A stretch of DNA of 41,467 bases from Bacteroidota bacterium (GCA_016717725.1 JADKFA010000026.1:1-41467); one strand, 5' to 3'; shown: positions 25,472-35,865, counted from the first letter of the stretch. Notes: generated from the sequence alone by a model not told the origin. Translations and numbers: made by a program.

Positions 25472-26323
25472 TTATTTCTTAAAGAAAGTTTTAACAGTCA
25501 CCGCATCACCAGCAGTCACTATTAATTTGTAGGTCCCCGTGTTTAAATTGCTTGGAACTTGTAGTGCAAACTCATTCATTCCTGGTGTGCCTAAAAACTC
25601 CATGGGCTCTGCAACCAATTGCCCGTTTAAGGAAAGAAATTTTGCAGTTACCGTTTCTTGCGATTCTAAATTAATTCTTAATGTAGCATCGGTTTGAATA
25701 GGATTAGGATATAAAATAGCAGCCAGTTTATCCCTATCCACAGGAGCAATTCCAGCTGTTGTCTGATCTTCTGAAATCACTAAAGTGTTCGAGCGAATAA
25801 TATCTCCACTTGAATTACCATTATTGTTAGCATAGTTAAAAGCTCCATAAAATGTTACATTTCCTGTTCCAGCTACTGGAGCTACCCAATTAAATGTCCA
25901 AGTTTTTCCTCCAGTACCTGCAGTTCCTGATGCAGTATGTGTAATATATTTTGTACTCACAATTTTGGTGGTGGTTGTATTGGTTACAATTAATTGTCCT
26001 TGCAATGCCCCGTTTGCTGCCTGAGGTGAAATTTGAAATCCGTATCGGTTAATTCCTGTTTGAGCGCATGCTGCAGTTATCGTGTAGGTTTGTCCAGCAA
26101 TATAACCAGTTAACGGAACATTTGATGAAATCAGTTGGGTGGATGATGGAGTTGCAGAACCTGAATGACAGCCACCAGCATTGCAGGATAGTCCATCAGT
26201 TGGAGATCCTGTCCTTCCTGCCGGTGCTCCAGCATTGTTACTGTGGGCATCGTTTCCACTGGTTTGAACTAATAACATAATGACTAATGCAGTGATTGAA
26301 CTTAGAGTAAGTGTTTTTTTCAT
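25472..26323 (-). CDS. T9SS-exported protein with Reeler-like (choice-of-anchor V) domain
   Basis: 283 aa. Signal peptide MKKTLTLSSITALVIMLLV, then NNAGAPAGRTGSPTDGLSC and CNAGGCHSG, the Cys/His start typical of choice-of-anchor V proteins (here CX4CH, so not a standard CXXCH haem site). A beta-rich domain with YTITAACAQTGINRYGFQIS follows. The last ~85 residues (AAILYPNPIQTDATLRIN ... GTYKLIVTAG) are a type A T9SS sorting domain. The protein is expected to be secreted and attached at the cell surface. Monocistronic, with a terminator at its end. Confidence 0.82.
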   Translation of the reverse strand: MKKTLTLSSITALVIMLLVQTSGNDAHSNNAGAPAGRTGSPTDGLSCNAGGCHSGSATPSSTQLISSNVPLTGYIAGQTYTITAACAQTGINRYGFQISPQAANGALQGQLIVTNTTTTKIVSTKYITHTASGTAGTGGKTWTFNWVAPVAGTGNVTFYGAFNYANNNGNSSGDIIRSNTLVISEDQTTAGIAPVDRDKLAAILYPNPIQTDATLRINLESQETVTAKFLSLNGQLVAEPMEFLGTPGMNEFALQVPSNLNTGTYKLIVTAGDAVTVKTFFKK

Positions 26324-26350
26324 GTTTGGATTTTAGCGTGGTTTTGAACG

Positions 26351-26382
26351 CAAGTATACAATATATGTGTTGAAACATGCAA
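26351..26382 (-). promoter_or_regulatory. Putative promoter of the T9SS-protein gene
   Basis: The minus strand has TTG (26382-26380), 21 bases, then TATACTTG (26358-26351), one mismatch from TAnnTTTG. The start codon is 27 bases downstream. Confidence 0.4.
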
Positions 26383-26436
26383 TTGTTAATTTAAATGTTT
26401 GATACTGAAATATCTCGATTTTTACATTCCTTTGAC

Positions 26437-26444
26437 TAATTTTG
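26437..26444 (+). promoter_or_regulatory. Putative -7 element of ligA
   Basis: TAATTTTG fits TAnnTTTG 15 bases ahead of ATG 26460. The -33 region lacks a clear TTTG. Confidence 0.4.
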
Positions 26445-26459
26445 CATATCCTATTAAGT

Positions 26460-28480
26460 ATGAATAAGATTTCATTAGCAAAAGAGCGAGTAGCTGAACT
26501 AACAGCGTTGATTAATGAGCATAATTATCGTTATTATGTTTTAAGTGATCCACTGATTTCGGATTTTGAATTTGATATATTATTAAATGAATTAATTGGA
26601 TTAGAGAAAGATTTTCCAGAATTGATCGAATCCGATTCTCCTACTCAACGAGTGGGCGGAGAAATAACAAAAAATTTCGAAACAGTAAAGCATGTGTACC
26701 GATGCTATCTTTAGGGAATACTTATTCGGAAGAGGAATTAAATGAATTTCATGAGCGTGTTATAAAAAGTATTCCTGACGAAAAAGTAGAATATGTTTGT
26801 GAACTTAAGTTTGATGGTGTTGCAATAGGAATTCAATTTGAAGAAGGAAAGTTTAAAAGAGCCATTACACGTGGAGATGGAATCCAAGGTGATGACGTTT
26901 CTGCAAACGTTAAAACGATACGTTCCCTCCCCCTCCGCCTGAAAGATGGAAATTATCCTGATAAATTTGAAATTCGTGGTGAAATAATTCTGCCACGAGC
27001 CACCTTCGAAAGAATTAACGAAGAAAGAATTGATATTGGTGAAACGCCATTTGCTAATCCAAGAAATTCTGCTTCTGGTACTTTGAAATTGCAAGATAGC
27101 GCAGAGGTAGCAAAAAGAAAACTCGATTGTTTTCTCTATGCGTTATATGGCGAAAATTTGCCATTTACCTCTCACGAAGATGCATTGAAATCCGCTTCTT
27201 CCTGGGGATTTAAAATCTCAAACGACAGAAAAGTATGTAAGTCTATTGATGAGGTATTCGCTTTTATTAACTTTTGGGAGAAGAAACGTCCTGAACTTCC
27301 TTTCGATATTGATGGAGTGGTTATTAAGGTAAATAGTATTGCCCAACAAAATGAATTGGGATTTACAGCTAAATCCCCTCGATGGGCGATCTCTTTTAAG
27401 TATAAGGCAGAATCAGGATCTTCGCAGTTGTTGAGTGTCGATTATCAAGTTGGAAGAACCGGTGCAATTACACCCGTAGCCAATTTAAGTCCAGTACCAC
27501 TCGCTGGTACCATTGTGAAGAGAGCTACACTGCATAATGAAGATCAAATCGTGAAATTGGATTTACATGTTGATGATACCGTTTTTGTGGAAAAAGGCGG
27601 AGAGATTATTCCAAAGATAACTGGTGTTGATCTCTCGAAAAGAAAAGCAAATTCAAAAAAAGTGAAGTTCATTCATCGTTGTCCCGAGTGTAATTTTGAA
27701 TTAGTGCGTAAGGAAGGAGAAGCTCAGCATTATTGTCCAAATTCATTGGCATGTCCACCACAAGTAAAGGGGCGTATTGAACATTTTACATCGAGAAAAG
27801 CCATGAATATCGACGGTTTTGGAACGGAAACTATCGACCTCTTTGTGGAAAAAAAACTCATCAACAACATTGCCGATATTTATAAATTAAGAAAAGAAGA
27901 TATATTGTCTTTAGATCGTTTTGCTGATAAATCTGCGAGTAATCTGTTGGATGCCGTTGAAGCATCAAAAAAGGTCTCATTTGAAAAAGTACTCTTTGCC
28001 ATCGGAATTCGATTTGTTGGAGATACTGTGGCGAAAAAATTAGCTCGCCATTTTGGTTCTATAGATACCTTGATGGCAGCCGATGCTACACAATTGATGG
28101 AAGCACCAGAAGTGGGACAAGTCATTGCAGCTAGTATTATCGATTTTTTCAAAGATCCCATCAACCTAAAGATGATTGAGTCATTGAGAAGTAGTGGACT
28201 GCAATTTCAACTTTCTGCAGAAGACATGCCCGTAAAAGTTTCTGAAAAATTAAAAGGGATTTCTATCGTTATTTCTGGAACCTTTGAAAAACATTCACGC
28301 GATGAGTATAAGCAAATCATAGAGGAAAATGGTGGAAAAAATGCTTCTGGAGTAACTCGTAAAACAAGTTTTCTTTTTGCAGGTGCTGATGCCGGTCCGA
28401 GCAAGTTAGAGAAAGCGAAGGAATACGGTGTGAAAATTATCGATGAAGAGGAATTTCTTAAAATGCTTGCGTCTTCGTAG
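26460..28480 (+). CDS. ligA: NAD-dependent DNA ligase LigA, frameshifted near residue 80
   Basis: ATG 26460 (MNKISLAKERVAEL). The frame breaks at CC 26699-26700: one more C gives KHVYPMLSLGNTYSEEEL and a 673-aa protein, the family length. Domains: Ia (NAD-binding, YYVLSDPLISDFEFD), adenylation with catalytic Lys in ELKFDGVA, OB-fold (YQVGRTGAITPVANL), Cys4 zinc finger (CPEC...CPNSLAC), helix-hairpin-helix region, and BRCT (GISIVISGTFEKHSRDEY to the end). It seals nicks with NAD+ in replication and repair. Being essential, the one-base deletion is most likely a sequence error. Confidence 0.94.
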
Positions 28481-28623
28481 TTGGTTTCCAACCATCTTAG
28501 ATACAGCATAATTGGTTGCCGAAACAACAAGATTTTATACTGCCAATATTAATACCGAATTGGTAGAAGTCCATCTCATTAAATTAACTATTTTTGAACT
28601 GTAAATTAATATGCTATTATTTC

Positions 28624-29169
28624 ATGAAGAAAACATTTCGCCATAAAATAGGTCGCTATCTTTTTTTAAAGGAATTTGGGAAGCAAGCTACCAAACGTGG
28701 TTATGTTACATTTGAAAAGGCAAAATCGATTGGTGTTTTGTACGATTCCACCAATGAAAAGCATTTTGAATTGGTTAAAAAATACGTAAAAGAAGTTCGA
28801 GAAGTGCATCATAAGGAAGTGGTTGCTTTGGGATTTTACAATCAAAAGGAATTGCCCCCTATGCGGTTTTCAAAATTGGGACTTGATTTCTTCACCTTAA
28901 AGGATCTTAATTGGTATCACAAGCCCATCGCTCCTGTTGTGAAAAATTTTGTGCAACGCGATTTTGATATTTTAATTGATTTGCACTTGCATAACAGTGT
29001 GCCTTTTCGTTATATTCTGGCTAGCTCTAAAGCAAAATTTAAAATTGGAAAATATAATCGTCTCTTTACACCTTTTTATGATTTTATGGTAAGCGTTTCT
29101 GATGAAACAACTTTTCCTCAATTTTTAAATCAAGTAATTCATTATTTAAATTCACTACGTCATGAGTAA
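28624..29169 (+). CDS. DUF6913 family protein
   Basis: 181 aa from ATG 28624 (MKKTFRHKIGRYLF); the upstream TTG at 28594 adds only an atypical leader. Features shared with this Bacteroidota family: AKSIGVLYDSTNEKHFELV, GFYNQKELPPMRFSKLGLDFF, DFDILIDLHLHNSVPFRYI and AKFKIGKYN. No known function; soluble. It overlaps dapA by 8 bases, a conserved neighbourhood as I recall, so co-translation is likely. TATTTTTG at 28589-28596 may be its -7 element. Confidence 0.75.
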   Translation: MKKTFRHKIGRYLFLKEFGKQATKRGYVTFEKAKSIGVLYDSTNEKHFELVKKYVKEVREVHHKEVVALGFYNQKELPPMRFSKLGLDFFTLKDLNWYHKPIAPVVKNFVQRDFDILIDLHLHNSVPFRYILASSKAKFKIGKYNRLFTPFYDFMVSVSDETTFPQFLNQVIHYLNSLRHE

Positions 29170-30052
29170 ATACTCTAAATTATTATCAGGAACAGGTGTT
29201 GCATTAGTGACTCCATTTAAAAGTAATGGACAAATCGATTTTAAAGCATTGGAGAAATTGGTGAAGCATATCATCAAAGGAAAATGTGAGTATTTAGTTC
29301 CCTTAGGTACAACAGGTGAAAGTGTAACGCTGAATGACGATGAGAAGAAAGGGGTAGTGGATTGTGTCATCCAAGCAAATGATGGAAAACTACCCATTGT
29401 TATGGGGCTTGGTGGAAATAATACCCAAGAGATTTTGTGGAAATTGGAGAAAAATGATTTTTCAGGAATCACAGCATTGCTTTCGGTTTCTCCCTACTAT
29501 AATAAACCTTCGCAAGTAGGGATTTTGGCTCACTATACATTGATGGCACAAGTTTCCCCTTTACCAATTATTCTGTATAATGTTCCAGGGCGAACGGGCT
29601 CAAATATGACTGCTGAAACTACATTAGCTTTAGCACATAGTCAAGCGAATATTATTGGTGTGAAGGAAGCAAGTGGAAATATGGAGCAAATCATGGAAAT
29701 TATTCGCGCAAAGCCAAAAGATTTTTTAGTGATTTCAGGGGATGATTGTATCACTATGCCTTTGATTGCTGCTGGAGCAAATGGAGTTATTTCTGTTGTT
29801 GCGAATGGATATCCGAAGGACTTTAGTGCCATGGTTCGTCTCGCTCTTCAATCTGAAAATAAGAAAGCTGCTAACTTACATTATAAGTATTTACCCCTTG
29901 TACCCATGCTTTTTGCTGAAGGTAGTCCTTCAGGAATAAAATGTGTTTTAAAGCAAATGGGAATTATGGAAGATCATGTACGTATGCCAGTAGTGAAAGT
30001 CTCTAATGGATTGGCTCAAAAAATAATTTCCTTTGTCAAATCCAATAAATAA
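29162..30052 (+). CDS. dapA: 4-hydroxy-tetrahydrodipicolinate synthase
   Basis: 296 aa, normal length. GTTGES (49-54) binds pyruvate, ILYNVPGRTG carries Tyr139 of the proton relay, and IIGVKEASGN carries Schiff-base Lys168. It condenses pyruvate with aspartate semialdehyde, the first committed step to diaminopimelate and lysine, in the cytoplasm. Its start lies within the end of the DUF6913 gene. A stem-loop at 30132-30153 (TCGTGGT/ACCACGA) follows, though without a T tract. Confidence 0.95.
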   Translation: MSKYSKLLSGTGVALVTPFKSNGQIDFKALEKLVKHIIKGKCEYLVPLGTTGESVTLNDDEKKGVVDCVIQANDGKLPIVMGLGGNNTQEILWKLEKNDFSGITALLSVSPYYNKPSQVGILAHYTLMAQVSPLPIILYNVPGRTGSNMTAETTLALAHSQANIIGVKEASGNMEQIMEIIRAKPKDFLVISGDDCITMPLIAAGANGVISVVANGYPKDFSAMVRLALQSENKKAANLHYKYLPLVPMLFAEGSPSGIKCVLKQMGIMEDHVRMPVVKVSNGLAQKIISFVKSNK

Positions 30053-30206
30053 TTCAGTTTCTTCATCGTTTTTGTTCGGGTCGATTCGTTGAAATGTCAA
30101 TTTAGAGTTAAAGTTTGACGTTTTAGTTAAATCGTGGTCAAATTATACCACGAACCACCAACTATTTTCTTAAGTTTGAACTCCAAAATAATTAAATACA
30201 TCTATA

Positions 30207-32556
30207 ATGAAAAAAATTCAACTCCTTTTTGCTTTTCTAGTGGTAAGTATTACATCTCAAGCACAATTCAATCTAAGTTTAGCAGGACATCTTCCCTACC
30301 CTAATAACACGTGTGCTGGTATTTGGCATTATGTGGATTCGCTGGGAAACGAATACGCATTAGTTGGTGTAGATGATCGTGTAGCTATCGTTGATGTGAC
30401 GACTCCTGCAACATTGTCTGAAGTTTTTTCGGTTCCTGCTCTACCTGGTCAATCTTCTCTTTGGCGAGAACTTAAAACTTTTGGCAAATATGCGTATGCT
30501 GTAAGTGAAGGTGGCGGTGGTGTCATCATTATTGATTTAAGCAACCTTCCCGCTTCTATTAATTCTAAGCATTATTATGGAGATGGAGTTATTTCCAATC
30601 AAATTACATCTGCACATACAATAGCTGTTACAGATGGATATGCTTATGTTTTTGGTACTGGAAATGGATTAGCAAGTGGTGGTGCTCTCATCTTAGATTT
30701 AGCAGATCCATGGAATCCGACTTATGTAGGACAATATAATTTGGAATATATTCATGACGGTTATATTCGTAATGATACTTTGTGGGCAGGTGAAATTTAT
30801 GCTGGACAATTTAGTGTTATTGATGTTTCCAATAAAGCGAATCCAGTATTACTAGCTACACAAACAACGCCAGGACAATATTGTCATAACACATGGTTAA
30901 CCGATAACTCTCAATTTTTATTTACAACGGATGAAGATAATGGACAACCTTTGGGTTCCTTTGATGTTACTGATTTGTCAAATATAAAATTAGTGGATAC
31001 ATATTTAACGGACAGTATGCCGAACGAAGAAGTGCATAATGTTAGGGTATTAAACGATTTTTTAATTAATCCTTCGTATGGTAGTCAACTCACTATTTGC
31101 GATGGTGCTCGTCCAAATAATATCGTTGAAATTGCAAGTTATCCAACAGGTTCATTTTTATGTTGGGATGCTTCACCCTATTTGCCAAGCGGACGAATTA
31201 TTGTAGCTGATGTAGATGGTGGCGTTTATGTTTTTGATCCCAACTACCAAAGAGCATGTTATTTGGAAGGAAACGTAATCGATAGTCTAACTGGAATTCC
31301 TTTGAATAATGTAACCATACTTATTAACCCATCTGGAAAAAGCACAACTACTAATTTAGTTGGTGATTTCAAAACAGGATTAGTAGCAGCAGGTACTTAT
31401 GATATTGAATTTAAAAAACCGGGTTACGTTACTAAATTATTTACGGGCGTAAGTTTAGTGAACGGGCAATTAACCACTATCAATACCTTGATGTCGCCAT
31501 TTGTTTTGCAGGGAATTGTGACTAATGCTACAACAATGGCGGGTGTGGCTGGTGCTACTATTTATGCTTCTGATGGAATTAACACTTCTACTGCAATCGC
31601 AGACGCATCTGGAAATTTTTCATTTACTAATTTATCATCTGGAAATATCGATATAACAGTTACGCATTGGGGTTATGTCATCTTTTTGTCAAACGGTTTA
31701 TGTAGATGGATCTATTCCATTTTCAATATCACTTCAGGAAGGTTATTATGATGATTTCGTAACTGATTTAGGATGGACCATTAACTCTACAGCTACCAAT
31801 GGTGTTTTCGAACGTGGTGATCCTGAAGGAACTATTCGGATCTTTTACCAATAAATCCTGAACTCGATGAATAGTGATTGTGAGATTTTGCATATGTTAC
31901 GGGTTTGTTAGGAGGTACTCCTAGTTCAACATAATCTAGACAATGGATTTACAGAAATTACTTCACCTGTTTTTGATTTAACAAATTACGTGGATCCATA
32001 TATCAATTATGCCAGATGGTTTTCAAGTCCTTCAAATGTTCCTATTGCAAATCGAGATACTTTATTCATTCGCTTAACAGATGGCGTTAATACGGTAACG
32101 TTAGAGGCAGTGTCGCATACCACTCCAGGAATTGGCACCTGGGTGAATCAGTTCATTAAAGTTTCCAATTTCATAACTCCTGGAGCAAACATGCAACTTA
32201 AAGTTTTTATTGAAGATAAAATCAATTCAGGAAATTATTTGGAAGGTGCTTTTGATGCATTTTCTGTTACTGAAGGATTTACAGGGGTTAATGAAAACTC
32301 GATATTAGAGGCATTTTCAATCTATCCAAATCCTGGAAATGGAACTTTTCAATTAAACCTTAATGGAAATTCAAATGGTGAATCCATGTATTTAACTATT
32401 TATGATTGTATGGGTCGATTAATTAGTACGGAAGAAATTGTTCAAAATGAAGGACATCTGTACGGGACTAAAATTCGTGTGCCCGGGCTTTACATCATTG
32501 GTTTATATAAAGATGGGTCACTAATAAGTACTAAAAAACTTATTAAATCAAATTAA
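30207..32556 (+). CDS. Secreted choice-of-anchor B family protein with T9SS sorting domain, multiply frameshifted
   Basis: About 780 aa when frames are joined. Signal peptide MKKIQLLFAFLVVSITSQAQ. Residues 21-350 are a beta-propeller-like choice-of-anchor B region (VDSLGNEYALVGVDDRVAIVD, HTIAVTDGYAYVFG, YCHNTWLTDNSQFLFTTDED). Two carboxypeptidase-regulatory-like folds follow (LEGNVIDSLTGIPLNNVTI; LQGIVTNATTMAGVAGATI). The end (FSIYPNPGNGTFQLNLNG...) is a type A T9SS sorting domain. The first break is an extra T in TTTTT at 31683-31687. Several more indels lie within 31845-31945, after which the frame stays open from about 31950 to the stop at 32556. Probably cell-surface or released. TAAGTTTG at 30171-30178 may be the -7 element. 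Confidence 0.78.
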
Positions 32557-32569
32557 TCTCAATTGTTTA

Positions 32570-32606
32570 AATCCCGGCTTCGTCAACTAATGATAAAGCC
32601 GGGATT
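32570..32606 (+). terminator. Terminator after the choice-of-anchor B gene
   Basis: AATCCCGGCTT (32570-32580) and AAGCCGGGATT (32596-32606) are perfect 11-base arms with a 15-base loop, followed by ATTATTT. Strong stem 13 bases after the stop. Confidence 0.85.
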
Positions 32607-32714
32607 ATTATTTGGACTCAAAAAAATAGGCCAGAATATAGGGTAATTCAACTAGGTTGCTTTTTTCCACCAAAGCGGGGGGCATTTCTAATTACAATTT
32701 AGAGAATAAAGCCA

Positions 32715-32745
32715 TTTGGGGTTATTAGTTCATATTGTACCTTTG
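32715..32745 (+). promoter_or_regulatory. Consensus Bacteroidota promoter
   Basis: TTTG (32715-32718), 19 bases, TACCTTTG (32738-32745): both boxes and the spacing fit the Bacteroidota primary-sigma consensus TTTG-N19-TAnnTTTG. The ATG at 32749 is 3 bases after the -7 box, implying a leaderless or near-leaderless message. Confidence 0.65.
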
Positions 32746-32748
32746 GGC

Positions 32749-33953
32749 ATGCAAAAAAAAGTTGTGCGGATCAGTCTCATTCATTTGTTGCTTCTGTTGA
32801 TGGTATCATCCTCTTCGATTGCTCAATTGAAAAGCACTAAACTTGTTCCACAAATTTCCGATCGCTTTGAATATCCCTTCTACAAAGAATCGTTTGATTC
32901 AATTGCAAAAGGATGGCCTTTCTCTCCAATTCCGAAAATTTATTATTGATTCAAGAAGGAGAGTATATTATTCAACGAAAATCTAAACTTTCACCTTTTG
33001 CTGTGATGGGTGAGTTTGAACAAGAACTGAATTCATATCGATTAATTACTTCCTTGAAATTAGTGAAGTCGGCAAGTAATGATGGTAGTATCGGACTCAT
33101 CTTTATGGCTCAACCAGCAGGGAAAGGTGGATTCGTTTTTGAGATCAATCAATTTCAGCAATATCGCTTGCGTCAAATTACAGTGACCGGATACGCTTAT
33201 CTTACTGGTGTGGCTAAAGATGGTGGATGGGTTAAATCAAGTGTATTGAAAGAAAATAATTTGGCCAACCTGCTTGAGTTAAGAACCAAGGATAAAAAGT
33301 ACGACTTGTATTTGAATAATACATTGATCTTAACTTTTTCAGAATTAGCCTATAAATCGGGTGCCATCGGTTTTATTATTGGTCCAGGTACCTTGGGGAA
33401 AGTTGATTTTGTGTATCTGTTTAGTAACGAAAAAGTGGAAGGCTTGTCTCGAGATGACATAGCAGAATCTACCAGCGAAGGTGATGTAATCGCATTGGCT
33501 GAATCCATCATCGAATTAAAAACAAAGTTAAATAAGTTAGAAGCAGAAAATGAAGAGTTAACGTTGCGGATTGCTTCTTTCAAGGGTAGTGAAAAAGAAC
33601 AAGCCAAGGAGAAGGCGGCTTATGAAGCAAAATTTTCTTCCATGGAAAAGCAAGTTTCTTTAAAGCAAAAAAGTATTGATTCCCTTCTACTCATCAATCA
33701 AGATTTAACGAAATATAAGGATATAGTAAAATCAAACAGTGGAGAGGATTTAGTCATTACACTCTCTAAGAAATTAAAAGCTGAAAAATTGCGTGCCGAT
33801 GATTATGCAGCAGAAAATGAAGCGTTGAGAGATTCTATAATTAATTTGAAGAAAATGAGTAAGAATGCTCCCGCAGAGAAATCCACAAAGAAGCCCATTG
33901 AGAAAGCGCCTAATCCAGAAGATAAAATTTTCGTTTTGCCTAAGGAAAATTGA
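32749..33953 (+). CDS. Secreted laminin-G/concanavalin-like protein with C-terminal coiled coil, frameshifted
   Basis: 401 aa after repair. Signal peptide from MQKKVVRISLIHLL to SSIAQ. The frame breaks in CCTTTCTCTCC (about 32919-32929): one extra C gives GWPFLSNSEN and joins the halves. Residues ~30-210 are beta-rich (SNDGSIGLIFMAQPAG, FVFEINQFQQYRLRQI, YDLYLNNTLILTF, GAIGFIIGPGTLGKVDFVYL), like jelly-roll proteins that bind carbohydrate. Residues ~230-365 are heptad-rich coiled coil (IIELKTKLNKLEAENEELTL). No T9SS end is seen, so it may stay in the periplasm. Function unknown. Confidence 0.65.
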
Positions 33954-33994
33954 TTTTTCAAGCTAATTCATCATTACTAAATACCGCAAGATTT

Positions 33995-34810
33995 ATGTCA
34001 AACCCAATTGAACAAAAAAAGATTACTACACATACGCTGTTAGAGATGAAAAGGGCGCACGAGCCCATCTCCATGATAACTGCTTATGATTTTAGTATGG
34101 CAAAAATTGTTGATGCTGCAGGTATCGATGTTATTTTAGTTGGTGACTCAGCAAGTAATGTCATGGCCGGACACGAAACTACCTTGCCTATTACCTTGGA
34201 TCAGATGATTTATCATGCTGCATCGGTACTTAGAGCAGTAAAACGATCTTTAGTGGTTGTAGACCTTCCATTTGGCTCCTATCAAGGTAATTCGAAAGAA
34301 GCATTGAACTCTGCTATCAAAGTCATGAAGGAAACTGGTGCTCATGCTGTGAAATTGGAAGGTGGACGTGAAGTGAAAGAAGCGATAGAGCGAATTTTAT
34401 CGGCAGGTGTTCCCGTGATGGGACATTTGGGATTAACACCTCAGTCGATTTATAAATTTGGAACGTATGTGGTAAGAGCGAAAGAAGAAGCCGAAGCACA
34501 ACGATTACGAGAAGATGCACACTTGCTAGAAGAATTGGGTTGCTTTAGTATTGTCTTAGAAAAAATTCCAGCAAAGTTAGCAAAAGAAGTTTCGAGTCGT
34601 TTGAAAATTCCTACCATTGGCATTGGCGCTGGTAACGGCTGTGATGGACAGGTACTTGTTTTACACGATATGTTAGGCATAAACAAAGATTTTAATCCTC
34701 GTTTTTTACGACGATACATGAATTTGTTTGATGATATTCAAGACGCTACCAAACGCTACATTGCCGATGTGAAGTCGAAGGATTTTCCCAATGAACAAGA
34801 GCAATATTAA
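33995..34810 (+). CDS. panB: 3-methyl-2-oxobutanoate hydroxymethyltransferase
   Basis: 271 aa from ATG 33995 (MSNPIEQKK); the frame is open upstream from a TTG at 33950 but that region overlaps the previous gene's end. ISMITAYDFSMAKI, ILVGDSASNVMAGHETTLP (metal-binding Asp), AHAVKLEGG (catalytic Glu region) and IPTIGIGAGNGCDGQVLV are the PanB signatures. It adds a hydroxymethyl group from methylene-tetrahydrofolate to 2-oxoisovalerate, giving ketopantoate for pantothenate and CoA. It overlaps the pseudouridine synthase gene by 20 bases. Confidence 0.95.
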   Translation: MSNPIEQKKITTHTLLEMKRAHEPISMITAYDFSMAKIVDAAGIDVILVGDSASNVMAGHETTLPITLDQMIYHAASVLRAVKRSLVVVDLPFGSYQGNSKEALNSAIKVMKETGAHAVKLEGGREVKEAIERILSAGVPVMGHLGLTPQSIYKFGTYVVRAKEEAEAQRLREDAHLLEELGCFSIVLEKIPAKLAKEVSSRLKIPTIGIGAGNGCDGQVLVLHDMLGINKDFNPRFLRRYMNLFDDIQDATKRYIADVKSKDFPNEQEQY

Positions 34811-35525
34811 GGGAGATGTTGGAGTGCAAGATTTAGAAATCCTATACGAAGACAATCACATTATTGCCGTAAATAAAAAGACGGGTGATATTGTGCAAGG
34901 CGACAAAACAGGAGATGAACCCTTAAGTGAAAAAGTAAAAGTCTACGTAAAAGAAAAATACAACAAACCCGGAGATGTTTTTTTAGGAGTCATACATCGC
35001 ATCGATCGTCCTGTAAGTGGTGTGGTTTTATTTGCACGAACCAGCAAAGCATTAGAACGAATGAACAAACTTTTTCGTGATAAGGAAATCAAAAAAACCT
35101 ATTGGGCAGTCGTAAAAAATTTACCTCCTCAAACGGAGGATACCTTAATTCGTTATCTCATCAAGAATGAGAAAATGAACAAGAGTTTCGCAAGTATACA
35201 ACCCAAGGCAGGCGCATTAGAAAGCAGTTTGACCTATACCCTACTCGCTTCGTCCGATACCTATCATTTATTAAACATCGATCCGCAAACCGGCCGACAT
35301 CATCAAATTCGAGTAATGTTAGCGGACATTGGTTGTCCTATCAAAGGCGATTTAAAGTATGGATTCAATCGCAGTAATCCAGATGGCAGCATACATCTTC
35401 ACGCCCGAGCCATCCAATTCACACATCCTGTTTCTGGTGAATCCATAAAAATCACAGCCCCCGCTCCCGTTTCCGATCCCGTTTGGAAATATTTTAATGA
35501 GGTTTGTGGGCCCTCCTTCGCTTAA
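34791..35525 (+). CDS. RluA-family pseudouridine synthase
   Basis: 244 aa. LEILYEDNHIIAVNKKTGDIV opens the catalytic domain, GVIHRIDRPVSGVVLFART holds catalytic Asp72, and DPQTGRHHQIRVMLADIGCPI is the RluA-family second motif. No S4 domain, as in RluA/TruC-like members. It isomerises specific uridines in rRNA or tRNA. The first ~10 residues overlap panB, so the true start could be slightly downstream. The last codons (GPSFA, stop) are within a 48-bp direct repeat (35511-35558) that is also found at the ssrA 3' end, so the original C-terminus may have been replaced. Confidence 0.9.
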   Translation: MNKSNIKGDVGVQDLEILYEDNHIIAVNKKTGDIVQGDKTGDEPLSEKVKVYVKEKYNKPGDVFLGVIHRIDRPVSGVVLFARTSKALERMNKLFRDKEIKKTYWAVVKNLPPQTEDTLIRYLIKNEKMNKSFASIQPKAGALESSLTYTLLASSDTYHLLNIDPQTGRHHQIRVMLADIGCPIKGDLKYGFNRSNPDGSIHLHARAIQFTHPVSGESIKITAPAPVSDPVWKYFNEVCGPSFA

Positions 35526-35558
35526 GCTTCGGAGGGCGAAGGTGGAGTCGGTGGGATT
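35511..35558. repeat. Distal direct repeat carrying an ssrA 3'-end fragment (attachment-site-like)
   Basis: Matches 36203-36250 at 45 of 48 positions, the last 35 identical. On the minus strand it reads from the T-loop end of tmRNA (AATCCCACCGACTCCA) through the 3' end into the flanking CCTTCGCCCTCCGAAGC hairpin. It also includes the RluA-family stop codon and a CCCTCC/GGAGGG stem that may act as a terminator. Confidence 0.8.
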
Positions 35559-35602
35559 ACAAAAATGTGATCCCAACTTTCTCAAAAAGTGGATCAATGC
35601 AA

Positions 35603-35619
35603 AACCTGCTTTGCAGGTT
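35603..35619 (-). terminator. Stem-loop after the GIY-YIG gene
   Basis: AACCTGC-TTT-GCAGGTT, 7-base arms and 3-base loop, ending 9 bases past the stop codon; on the minus strand it is followed by TTGC, so the T tract is short. Confidence 0.5.
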
Positions 35620-35628
35620 ACGATTTTA

Positions 35629-35865
35629 TTAAACCAAACGTTTATATGTAAATGCTTTTCCTGACCCAGATTTCAAATATTTTTCGAAATGGTAAGCCTT
35701 GTATTTATCACTAAATACAATATAAGTTATTAATTGAAATGGCAATCTAGGAGCAGTATAAGAAACTTGACCGGAATTATGCCTTTTTAATTTTTCTTCA
35801 AGATTACTGGTGCAACCTGTATAATAGGTACCATCATTACATAATAATAAATAAACTGTGTACAT
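35629..35865 (-). CDS. Small GIY-YIG nuclease domain protein
   Basis: 78 aa, a complete single-domain member. MYTVYLLLCNDGTYYTGCT provides the GIY-type (TVY) and YIG-type (YTG) strands; KLKRHN holds the catalytic Arg (28) and HFEKYLKSGSGK the metal-binding Glu (61). Family members cut DNA; these very small ones have no DNA-recognition domain and unknown targets. The gene lies alone between two direct repeats, one of them the ssrA 3' end, and is followed by a stem-loop. It may be the cargo or the motor of a small mobile unit (inference). Confidence 0.85.
   Translation of the reverse strand: MYTVYLLLCNDGTYYTGCTSNLEEKLKRHNSGQVSYTAPRLPFQLITYIVFSDKYKAYHFEKYLKSGSGKAFTYKRLV

Noticed and set aside
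26690..26720. Programmed frameshift in ligA
   Set aside because: No slippery sequence; a single missing C in a C run explains it, and ligA is not known to be recoded.
35524..35558. Second tRNA or tmRNA gene at the left repeat
   Set aside because: Only the last 16 bases of tmRNA plus flank are present; no 5' acceptor strand or tag.
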